Shown one piece after another: positions 46,019 to 57,022 of a DNA stretch of 64,000 nucleotides. Both the position numbers and the translations under genes were made by a program. This DNA is from Carallia brachiata (taxonomy: Eukaryota > Streptophyta > Magnoliopsida > Malpighiales > Rhizophoraceae), in contig JADCRB010000043.1 in the NCBI GenBank assembly GCA_021464245.1, positions 1,239,576 through 1,303,575 on the forward strand, given 5' to 3'. The notes beneath the pieces are model-generated. The model searched no databases and had not been told where the DNA came from. It was given only the letters and a program-made list of their open reading frames with translations. Positions within the stretch are counted from its first letter, which is position 1. Each line of letters begins with the position of its first letter.

Positions 46019-46786
46019 TTTTTTTTTGACAAAGAGAAATATTGCATTAATGATAATCAATTTCATACACGGTTTCAACCGACGGTGCAACATATACCTG
46101 CACTCGGCAGGAATAGAAGACGGCCAATCTGAGGCCAACAACAACATGGTCAAACTGACCATAACCTAACGAGATATGAGACTCGTTTTGACACATTCTC
46201 AGAATAGGGAAAGAAATCGACCAAAAGCTAAACCTATTTGACTCAAACAGATTTGACTTAGTCGAAATAAGTTGCACATAACAGCACAAATCGCACATCA
46301 GTGAAACTGTGAAGGAAATTGAGTTGATAAACCTGGCAACGATTTCCCTCAAGATAAACATACTTATAGCAACAGTAAACAACACAACAACATCAGCAAA
46401 GTAAAACCAATAAACCTGGCAACGATTTCCCTCAAGATAAACATACTTATAGCAACAGTAAACAACACAACAACATCAGCAAAGTAAAACCAAACACAGT
46501 GGACTACCCAACTCAAAATGCAGCAAAAAACTGATCCAGAGGAGGTGGGGACAGACAGCAGGGCTGACGGTGGCAAAGTGGCCGGCGACGACAAGGAGAA
46601 CGGTGAGGGCGAGGCGATCTCCGGCGACCTAAGCAACAGCGTCTCTAGTAATAGAGGCTGCCCCGGGGGTGGCGGAAGCAGAGAAGCCCTCGGCAGCAAT
46701 CAAGACCAGAAGACTAGAATCCGATGCACTGACGACGGTGGCCGTCGGGCCGCCGGCAGTGGCTCCAATAGTGGACGCTGCGACAA
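46019..46786 (-). mobile_element. Retroposon inserted at intron 7/exon 8 of NRAMP copy C
   Basis: Flanked by GTTGTGCCT (46010-46018 and 46787-46795). The left end is a T-run, so the element lies on the minus strand with a poly(A) tail. Copy B at 6570-6590 shows the uninterrupted site. The sense 5' half is GC-rich (Ala/Gly/Ser-rich frame) and the 3' part resembles a LINE 3' UTR (ATTAATGCAATATTTCTC before poly(A)). No RT is seen, so the class is not proven. Confidence 0.75.
46328..46493. repeat. Perfect tandem duplication, 2 x 83 bp
   Basis: 46328-46410 is repeated at 46411-46493 with no difference I can see. Lies in the retroposon. Either very recent or an assembly artefact. Confidence 0.88.
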
Positions 46787-46811
46787 GTTGTGCCTGGAAC
46801 ACAAACAAAAA

Positions 46812-46813
<2 letters not shown>

Positions 46814-46851
<38 letters not shown>
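46814..46851. repeat. (AT)n microsatellite
   Basis: About 19 AT dinucleotides in intron 7 of NRAMP copy C. Confidence 0.95.
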
Positions 46852-46852
<1 letters not shown>

Positions 46853-49800
46853 AGGAGATTAAACAAACAAAAAGTTCAGAAACACAAAAAATGGGCATGG
46901 ATCACATAGTCTGACACATATTCACAAATACAATGAAAATGTTATTACAACTATTTGTGGTTTTTAGTACATAAAGTTATTACTAAATAAAGTAGACTAG
47001 TGCTCAGTTTAAGTTAATCCATCAAAAAAAAAAAAAATTGCGGATGCAAATTATTTTAAGGTAGAGGTTGGTCTTACGGCATGATAAGAGCACCGAGTAG
47101 GGCAATGGCATTCCCTGTAGCTCCCTGGCCGTTGAGCTTGGGAATAAACAAGCCCTTAATTACATCAGCCGCAGGAGGCTTCACGTAACTTAGTTCAGCA
47201 AAGTAGCACGCAGCCAGTATGAAGACTAGCGTTGATATGAACAACCTTAAGCTTCCTCACCTGCTCAAAACAAATAACAGGGGCATACACTAAAATCAAA
47301 ATCATAAGAAAAAAGTTTTGGTGACTTTACTTAAATAGTTTTAAAATAGTTACCAAGTAATACGTATCGTTAAATAATTAAATTTTAAAAAAAATAATAA
47401 AATAAATTAAAACTATAGATGTTTTGAAACTGCGTATTACTCAATCAATAAAATGTTGGCAACCTTTCAACGTTCAATTCATCTTACCCAACTTCCCAAT
47501 ATCTTTTTTTTTTTTAATCTCAAATATCAAATTCATTTTAGCTTTTTTGCAATGGTAAAACAGTAAAAGAAACTAATTTGATCATAGTAATGAAATTTCC
47601 TGGTATCATAGTGACTAATTCTTTGGTTTGGACCCTGGCTTCAAATATTATATGTATGTATTGGTTTTTTGGGCCTTTTGTTTTGTTCCAGTTTATTAAA
47701 CAAGTTATCGGATCTGGATATGGTTGTCTGGACCCAACTCCATCTGTTGGTTTAATTCCTCTATTTTGTCTCCACTTCCAGCCATTTGTCTTGGACATGG
47801 AGGGACGAGAACAAAGTATTAGTCCATGTTGACTAGTTGACTGGCAGGTAATTTAGAATGGTTGATATTATCGTAATATGCAATGGTAGAGCCATATTTT
47901 TTATTTCACGCTTATTTTCTGTCAGATGGGGCAAAAAGTTTATGAAAGTTCTACTACTACGTGTTGTGTTCTAATGATAAGTATCGAACATATCGACTGT
48001 AAGGTATTAGGTTCAATCACTTCTACAATATATAGTGAGACTAAACTTATGCAAATTTTACTGGGTCATGAACGGCCGATGTTCGGGTTGGACCTACAAT
48101 GTGGGCTCATCGTTAATTGGCCCAACCTATTTGAACATAGTTAAATCGTATAATCTTCTTTAACAAATTCGTGAAGAACCACCCTTATTTATGTATTTTA
48201 TCAACCAAAGTTTATGAAAACTCTATACATGACATTTGTGCCTATCAATACGGTGACAAACTGCCAAAAAAACAGAATCTCTAGCCGTGGTCAACAACCA
48301 GAACACGTAAATTGCTAGTTGTTGTCGTCAATGGGACTGAACAACAATGTAAAAGTGATAGGTAGAATTTACATACCCCATATCTCTGCAAGCCAAGAAA
48401 CAGAAGAGTGCTGAAACCGGTGCAAATAACTCCAGCCCACACTGGAATGTGGAATAATATGTTCAATGCGAAAGCTGTTCCTATCACTGTGCCAGACCAC
48501 AAGAAATTAAAGAAGAGTTCAAAATAAGTTGTTATGACTATTTTGTGCAGGAAGTAACGTGACTACTTTTTTTTTTCCTGTCTCTATCATTGTTCTGCCT
48601 CTGTAGAAGTCTAACGGAAGACGTAAAAGAGCCAAATGTGTGGAGACATCCGATAGGAGCATAAAATAATTAGAGACAATAGACACAATGGAGATGATTC
48701 CGGAAGCAATGAATTAAAAATTATTGAAACAAAATTAAATGATGACTCCTTTTATTTAATCAATGGTCAATCTAAATCACATTAACTACATTGTTTTCAG
48801 GGTGCGAAAACGGATACCGAGTAAGGTGGACCGAGTAGCACCCGAGCCATTCTTTTATTATTTATTTGTTTTTTTTTTTTTTGTAAAATTAAAGCTTAAA
48901 TTTGAATCAATGTTATTTTAAATTCTAAAGTCTAAATTCTAAATTTCATACTTTAAACTGCTTCAAAATAAAAAAATTTATTCGACAAAAATTTTCTTTG
49001 AAAAAAAATAATATAATACCTATACTCCATCTACTGAGCAACTACACCAAGTTTATCCTTTTTTTAAGTAAAGTAATATTATTCTTAAAAACAAATCTTA
49101 CAAACAGGCTTGCAAATCCTTTTACTCTCATCATGCCAATTTTTTTAATCACATCATGTCATTTAATTCGAATGCACTTATGGGATCATTAGTTATTGAT
49201 TTTACATGTATTTGTAAGATTTTTCGTAAAATTGGTTTGTAAAAAATACTAGTTTTCTTCTTATTATTACATCCTTGATTTGTTTATTTCCATATCTCAT
49301 TTCCTATCTGATATTGCGTGAGTAATTTTATATGTTAAAATTGGCAAAGAGATTGTGCCTTCTGGTATGTCGGCAGCTATGACCGCTCCCTCTGCCAGCA
49401 GCCATAGACAATATTTCACATATTTGGGGCATTCGGCCTTACAATGCTCGGACAGATGTTTTCCTGAGGAACCAAAAGCACACAAGAGCAGACAGTTGGA
49501 AAGAGACCAAAATGAAAAGACAAAACATAAAAAAAACGGATGTTTAATTAGATTCTTTTAGCTATATACGTACATATGCCCACATGCAAACGAGCAAATT
49601 GTACCAAACCAAAGTGATTCATTTTAAGGGAAAAAAAAAAGTTAGCTTCACAAAAATGATTTCAAAATAATAATAAAGTAATATAAGACGTCAGATAGTT
49701 GACTTTATTAAAAAAAAAAACAAATAATATCATGTCATTGGAAGAAATAAATTGCTTGTTATTATCTAAGTTTAGTCATATGGTCCTACTATTCATTTTA

Positions 49801-50878
49801 TACTTATTTTTGCATACACATTCACAATATTTTCAATGTAGCTTTTGAGGTTTATAACTTGAGAGCTTGAGATAATTAGGAGATTACTTTCATTTTTTTG
49901 TGGTTTTACTTACCGGTGCATACACCAAGATTTGCAGCGAGCGACTGGATTATAAGTGCAAATATTAGCCCAATCAAGGTCACCCAAAGAAGCTGAAAAT
50001 AGGAAAAGCATACGAGAAATTTCACAATACTAATCATTTCGCTCATAATTAACAACAATTAAAATAGCAAATTCTATTTTTGTCTGCGTTTCCTTAATTT
50101 TCACTGTGAAGGCGAGAAATAATATAGGTAATTCTCATTTCCATTTTTTTTTTTTACCTCATATTGGTAGCTTCCGGCTTGCAGATCAGTTTCCACTGCA
50201 TTGATGCCACCATAAAACTATTTGTAAGTCAACACTCAACAGATATCAAAACAAATAAATAAATAGAATTTGATCCCGTGTTGTATATATTTATTAAAAA
50301 AATTGACATTAATTTAATTATATATAATATGAGATATATTCTAAAAAAATCAATAGTAATTGAAAATTTTCTTAGAATAAAATTTTGTCAAGTTTATGTA
50401 GAAAATTTTTTTTCTAAACTTCTCCAATATACTAATTAAATAAATAAAGAAAGAGAAGCGAGTACAGTTGCCAGGATCAATATAAGCCAATGAGACTAGG
50501 AAACCAGGTCCAACGTACGCCAGAAACTTTAGCCATCCAGGTTTCTGTTCATAGCAAATATAAACCAGAATAAACCGACCCTCAAATAGCAAAAGGAAAT
50601 TTTTTAAAAAAAGGATGAATTAATTAAATCCAAGAATATGATTTAATTGGAATGGTATAAGAATGAGAGACCTGCAAATTTCCTGGGTTGTCTTCGTGCC
50701 CTGGACGAATACAAGTTCGTGATTTTTCCACCTCGTTCACGGCTGCTATGCGTTTGCTGTGTCCGCTATCGTTTGAAAGTATTGTTGGCATTATTGTGTT
50801 GTTCCCTTGCTGTTGCTGCTGCTGGTTCTCCATCCCTTTCTGCTTCTATCTATCTTTCGGTGGCGCTTGACTTTTAAA

Positions 50879-52047
50879 GTGAAACAAAGACCATGCAGCT
50901 ACTTGTATAAAATGTTTGGGAGAGAGACAGCTCTCTCTGTTTTTTTTTTATGCATTAGCAGTCAATTTTTTACTCAACTTTACTTTGCAGGCAGTCTTAT
51001 AAAAAAATAAAATAAAATAAAATAAACTTTACTTTGTAGGCAGCTTAGGAGATTAGGAATGCCACTTACCATATATTTTACAACAATATATCCAAATTTG
51101 CATATAAGATGCCGTTATTAAACCTGGCGATCAACCCACTTAGTTAAACTAATTTTTCTGAAAGTTGAGGGTGTCATATATATAAATATATAATTTGTGA
51201 AGCCTACCTTAGATGGCATATATTAAATTTTTCATTTGCTCCAAGTCTTAAATAATAACGTCTTATATTCCTTTTCATTATCGTCCCCGCTGGAACATGA
51301 CTTAATTTTTAATCAGTCAAACTTCTCCCTTCTATTTCTTTTATTCCATCACATTGCAATGACGAAAAACGATGAAAGAAGAAGACACTTCATAGACAAC
51401 AGTAAAACTTACCACATTAAAATTATATTTTAAGTGACTCAAATTAAAATTTCTTTACAGGTTATGAAACTGTATTTAATGTCGCTGGCCTAGCCTGTAG
51501 TAAGGATTGATTACTGCTTAATGAGTGAACAGAAAAATAAGAGGATTACATATGTGTATAGAGACTAACTAAAGAGAGTGATCATAATGCAGAAAAATAG
51601 TTCTAATTATCTAATTAAATAAACAAAAAAAAAAAAACATAGTTTGTGCGTTCAGGGTTAAAAGGTGTGCCGTAGCAATCCACTTGTGGATCATTGTAAT
51701 TTTAAATTCCTTTTGGTTAATATGCGGAGTTAGATAGGTCTAATGTGTGTGCGAAAAGCATATATATGCGCACACAATTGTCGGTATAGCGGCCGAAGTC
51801 CTAAAAAAATTATTTATTTTATAGTTTTTTTTTAGGGGACACATAAAAAAAATTATTTATGCATGTATAAGATATATGTTGAAATTTGAGCCTGATCGAA
51901 TTGAGACGTTCGGGTTGGGTTGCCTGCTTAAGTATACAATTAGCAAGATTCCAAAGATTTAAAATCGACCAATTTCCTAAAAATAATTGGACATTCGATC
52001 ACATAACAGATGAAATTGCAATTGTTTTGAGTAAGAAAAAAGACAGA

Positions 52048-52087
<40 letters not shown>
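50879..52087. other. 5' flank of NRAMP copy C, no gene
   Basis: Specific to copy C; copy A lacks it. AT-rich, without a supported ORF. Ends in a (TA)n tract (52051-52087). Confidence 0.6.
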
Positions 52088-52088
<1 letters not shown>

Positions 52089-52308
52089 TTGAACTTGCGC
52101 TAATTGGGAGTTCGCCTATTATCTCCCCTCCCCTTATGTATGGGCTGTGCCCTCCTCCAAAAACAAAAAACCTTAGAAACGTGTGTGTGTGTGTGTGTGT
52201 GTGTGTCTATATCAATATATATATATATAGTATAAGGGGAGGAGGGCAAAGCCCATACACAAGGGGAGGGGAGATAATGGGTGAACTCCCAACTAGCGCA
52301 AGCTCAAG
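52088..52308. mobile_element. Hairpin MITE, 221 bp
   Basis: Arms of about 75 bases (CTTGAACTTGCGCTAATTGG... and its inverse ending CAAGCTCAAG) surround a loop of (GT)n and (TA)n. Flanked by TA on both sides. Only the dinucleotide target suggests a Tc1/mariner-type origin. Confidence 0.7.
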
Positions 52309-55300
52309 TAAAGTAACCAGCAGCTGGTCTAAGCCAGACGGTTATATGTTTATAGAATTTAATAGCAATTGATGCCTTCACATGGCTGAATTGAAAAATC
52401 CATGGCCAGCAACAGTGATGAAGATGGGTTTTTGTTTTTTTTTTTTTTTTGGGTTTATTGATCGCTAACTTTCTCAAATAAGCTAAAATTATGAGATTAA
52501 TTTATGAGGTATGAAAACGTTTTGATTTCACCAACGTGGGCTGGCTCAGTTTCCACTTGAATTGACTCTAGACGAACTTCATCTACAATGTTAGAGTTCG
52601 AAACATAATGAGAACACATGTTCAAAGGAGTTTAAACTCTTTGACATGATTTTACAAAAAAAAATCATCGTCAAAATATTCCTAACACTAAAGTAGTTGT
52701 CCACTGAGCCACCATTTTATCAACAAAAAAAAAAATTACTTTTTGTTAGTTGAGACATCTAAAGCTTTGTATAAATAATCTAATCAAGCGGTAAGCATAT
52801 ATCACACCCAAACGTGCGAGTTCCATGCCTTCCCATCTTATATTCCATCTGTTTCTGTGCTTGTGTGATGTAGGCAGTAGCGATTAATCATGCCTCTCCA
52901 ATAAGGTATTCAAGAATTTAATTACTATCAACTGATCATTCAGTTTTCTAATCTTTTATGTGATGGATTTATAGCCATAAATAATGCGACTACTAGCGAG
53001 GTGAAGTCAGCAAATTGTGAAACTTCTGACTTCTTCCACACGTATTACTTGTGCCATTTTTTCCTCGTCCCCTTCAAGTCATATATTTATATATATATAT
53101 GAGTTAACCAGAACCGGCTTAGTTCGGCTGAACTAATGATTTGTTTCAACTTTGATGGAAATTGGCCAGTTTGGCTGACCTAACCTGTTGGTTCAACTTT
53201 AACAGGACGCTCTAGTTAGTAGCTAAGCTCGCAGCAAAGGGCATAAGCTGGTGCCCTTTTTATGGTTCGGTGAAGATTGTCTGTATTATGGTTGATGTGG
53301 GATGGTCGGTTTTGCTACAGGGCACAAATGGCAATGTATGGAGATTGATGATGACATTTGACAACGGAGGATAATTGGTAAACATAAGAGCATCCAATTA
53401 CATAAAGTGCTTATATATGTCGGATTTATAAAAGATTAAATGTGCACAATTTTGTCATTATTTTCACAAAAAATTATTTTGTAACTTAAATAAACTTTCA
53501 AACACATGCTAATAGCATATTAAACAAAATTTTTAATAGATTTAAAACGAGTTCTAAATAATTCTTAAATGAATTATTTCCCAATTTTATTGAATTGAGC
53601 ATGCTCTTACTCAAATTTAATTCGTTTATTAAATAAATTTTAATATTAAATTTCGAATACACTTTTATTCAAAATATTAAGTCCGTTATACTCCTAGATC
53701 TCTAATATTTCATGCGATGGATGTATGGGTGTGGATAATGCCATTACTAGCGAGGTGACGTCAGTTAATTGTGAAAATTCTGACTTCTTCGATACATATC
53801 ATGTTTGCCTTTTTTTTTTATTTCCCTGTCCCCTTCAACTTAACTAAGTAAAGAAGATGAAGAGAACAGGGAAATAGTTGCAGTTATAGATTTTAAAGAA
53901 GGAAGAATCTTCAAGTTGCAGTTATAGATTAAAAGATGTCCTAACCGCACATATCAACCTGAACAACTATTTTAATTGTTTGGACCACGGACTGGGAATT
54001 TGGAGACTTTAAAGGTATATATTATTTGAAAGATTTGGAAATGTGAAGAGATGTGTAAATATTGATTTTCGCATTCAAGTGAAATACAAGAATAAAGTTT
54101 ATAAGTGGGCTGCTTGCATATAACAAGACCACTAGTTCGACTGGTTGAGGGTCCAATTAACCTTGTTACCGATTGAAATGGCTAGCTGGGCCAGTACAAT
54201 TTTCGACTATGACTTAAACTAACTGACATCCAGCTAGCTAATAAAGGAAAAAAAAAAAAAAAAGCCCAATGAGTCTGCCTTCCTGCTGCACTCACAGATT
54301 TGATAATTAAAGCGCTATCTACTCAACAACTCTGTCTTCACTAGTATTTATTTATAGTTCTTAGCTTCGACATTAGTTTATTTCCATTAAGACAAACTAC
54401 AAGAATGTCCAAGAAATATCTCTTCAAAAGCCGCTTCAAGTCACTGGATTTTATTTCTAATTATTTTCGTCCACAAGTTAGTCGTTCCACCAGTTTACAA
54501 TTAAAGAAAAGTTGCACGAGAGGAAACAAAAACAAGAGAGAAGGCTCAGAAATGCATGAGAGACTTGTTTGGAACAAATTACACTTTGATGTACCTAAAA
54601 AAAGATTATAACTTGACTAATGATATTCTTTTTCATGTGCCAGACATTTTTTCTCAATTATTGTCCCCAGTAATGACATTTACTCTTATAACAAAACGCT
54701 GAAAAAGTGAACTTGTTTTTCAGAAATATTTTAATAAGTAAGATTTAAATTTAGAAGTTTTTGATTCTATTTTAAGAAAGAGTTATAAGAATGACGAGAG
54801 ATATCATTATTTTTTTAATTTATGGTTTAACCAAATTGTGGATTTGAAAAAAAAAAAAAAAGAGTGGACCACTGTATACACAAAATTTTGAAAATTAGAT
54901 GCCTACAAAGCTTATACGTGGGCCTTTGACTAGAAGCCGATGGAAAAGTTATTTGAGCAAAAAAGTCCTCTATATGCCCCAATCTTCAAATTTTTCTATT
55001 ACAAACAAGAGGCGGAGAGTCTCTACAGATTTCATGATGTCATGGACTTCTATTATAGCCGTATTTTCAGTAGCTTTACTTTTAACCGAACGATGGGATC
55101 TTAACAATCCTATTATATAACCTGGAGGCCTGTGTACATATGCCAACTCAGGTTCACATTTTCAGTACAGAATTTTGATTTTTTTTTATTTCTAATAGCG
55201 CAGACTGATTCAACCAGCGACTTTGATTAATCCAAACAACTATTCTTTTTGGTTAATCGACTTCCGCTGACATTCGAATTTGATACTTTTATTTTAAAAA

Positions 55301-55511
55301 CGAATCCGAGAAACAATTTTCTTTTTTATTTGTTCCAACCGAGAAACAATTATGACGCCACAAGAAAGTTGCACATAAAAATGGGCCACAATTTGTGTTC
55401 CATCTTTAAGCCCGACTGCTGAAAGACCAGTGGTCCGTTCTTGATCTCTGTTCAAGTCCAACTTACAAAAGGTCCACGCGACACAATTTCAAGTGCAATA
55501 TTTACTAAAAC
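52309..55511. other. Remaining 5' flank of NRAMP copy C, with local and segmental duplications
   Basis: 52930-53070 and 53700-53840 are diverged copies of each other (ACTAGCGAGGTGA...TCAG). 53700-55330 is the duplicate of 3000-4822. Small ORFs are not supported. Confidence 0.65.
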
Positions 55512-55524
55512 GGTCCTTGCATTG

Positions 55525-55744
55525 TATAAAAAAAAAGGGTCCGCCAGCGAGCGTTGGTGTGGATGACTGGGGTCCATCGTTATTTAACTAGAGGTCTCGA
55601 GTTCGAGTTTCTGGGTATGCAGTCACGTTAAATACTCGTTGGGAGACCTTTGCCGTCCTTCGAGGTCCTGTCCAGGTCGGTCCAAATTAGTCAGTCAATT
55701 GCGCTGGATACAGAACAGTCTCAAACTTAAAAAAAAAAAAAAAA
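55525..55744 (+). mobile_element. SINE
   Basis: About 210 bases ending in a poly(A) tail (55729-55744), with a pol III B-box-like GAGTTCGAGTT at 55599-55609 inside GAGGTCTCGAGTTCGAG. Target duplication GGTCCTTGCA at 55512-55521 and 55745-55754. The A box is weak. Confidence 0.75.
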
Positions 55745-55754
55745 GGTCCTTGCA

Positions 55755-56591
55755 AATTGCAACTTCAACCACACCATGCGTCCCGTTACGCGGAGGGGAC
55801 TTGGGGACGGGAGGCCGATGGGTTTTGGTTTTTTACTTTTTCTTTTTGAGAAAATATTTAATTTTTTTAATAAAATTAAACTCTCAACATTTAAATATTA
55901 CTCTAAATTTTAATTTTAAAAAAGTTATATATATATTTGTGACCCTACCATCTCATGGGTCCAGTCTTCCAATCTCGTCCATGCACATTAATTGCATTAT
56001 ACATGTAATTCTGTGTGAAGACGTTACATGACAACGTAAATTCTTGTACTCGAGCCTTTACACAATCAAATTTCTTTAGACTAATAGCAGTTTTCGTATC
56101 ACGAGAAAAAAATAATTTTATATGTAATAATTTGTTGGATACCTGGTGCAACAAAAAAAATTATGCCATGATTCCCTGTCTATATATATATTTTTTCGTT
56201 GCATCAGGCGTCGCGCCCATTGCCACAGCTTTTCTAACGCATTCTCTATGGCCAACATGTAAGCCATCTCTCTGCACGTCATTTAAATGTGTGTAAAGCT
56301 GAAGTCAGTCTGTAAACAATGGAAGAACTCCATTGCTTTGTTTATGCCAAGAGAGCCCCTTTCTGGGGTCTCCATATTAGCAGCCAGGCCAAGAAGAAAA
56401 GGTGTAGTTACCGGACTCCTGTTTGAGGTTGCGTTGCTTCAAGGTAAAGCGATGGAGCTAGCGTGGTGTTCTGCCCACCGATGAAGCGCGTGAACAGAAA
56501 GATATACCTGAATCCTGATCGGAGAGCCTCGCCGACGGCCGAGTTTAGCAATTCAAACGGCAGCAGGGCAGTTGGAGACGCGTCTCCAACG
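55755..56591. other. Unassigned DNA, partly less AT-rich
   Basis: 56190-56590 is of higher GC content with ORFs on both strands, none recognised. It continues beyond the MITE at 57023, so it was one block before that insertion. Possibly a decayed gene or element. Confidence 0.4.
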
Positions 56592-57011
56592 GCACTATCC
56601 ATTTTATAAGTTCTAAATTTTTATAATTTTTTATATATAAGTTTTAAATTTTTTTAAAATTTTATTTGAATTCTAAATTTTTTAATTTCTTACCAAATTA
56701 GTCGATTTATTAACGAAAAGTGATTAATCTATTAAAAAAATAATTTTGACTTTATAAAAATTATTTTAAAAAAGGTTAAGACACTAACTGAAAATTTTTT
56801 CTATGAAAAAATATATATTTTGCATATTTAATTTATATATTTATTGATTAGAAAACTATTTTATGTGTATATTTATTGATTAAAAAAATATTTAATTCAT
56901 TTATTTGACCTTTTTTAATAATTTTCATTAATTTAAATTTATTTATTAAAAAAAATTTAAAACTTATATAAAAAAAAATACAAAAATTTAAAACCAAAAA
57001 ATTATATATCC
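56592..57011. mobile_element. Mutator-type MITE, related to 37079-37583
   Basis: AT-rich 420-bp element with inverted ends (TAAGTTCTAAATTTT / AAAATTTAAAAC...). Target duplication CGTCTCCAACG at 56581-56591 and 57012-57022. The internal AAAAGTGATTAATCTATTA matches the element at 37079. Confidence 0.75.
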
Positions 57012-57022
57012 CGTCTCCAACG

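Larger units (their letters stand above)
44698..50833 (-). pseudogene. NRAMP copy C, all 13 exons, inactivated
   Basis: Exons: 50833-50672, 50544-50466, 50195-50158, 49992-49914, 49463-49359, 48486-48377, 47260-47078, 46016-45947, 45818-45645, 45528-45424, 45351-45220, 45111-45016, 44913-44698. The intended product is about 515 aa, normal for NRAMP, with the DPGN motif in exon 2 and the conserved transport motif region [14 protein letters not shown] in exon 10. Exon 7 has one extra base (183 against 182 in copy B), breaking the frame after VRKL. A retroposon separates the exon 8 acceptor from its pyrimidine tract. Exon 5 has Gly where copies A and B have Val (LAEGAV). The TATA box has decayed. 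The last residues (ATSKLPGF...) differ from copy D. Confidence 0.93.

Noticed and set aside
46518..46862. Gly/Arg-rich ORFs on both strands in the retroposon
   Set aside because: Product of GC-rich composition and of the (AT)n tract (Tyr-Ile repeats). No domain.
54899..55120. ORF with basic and hydrophobic parts
   Set aside because: The duplicate at 4480-4640 has no matching open frame.
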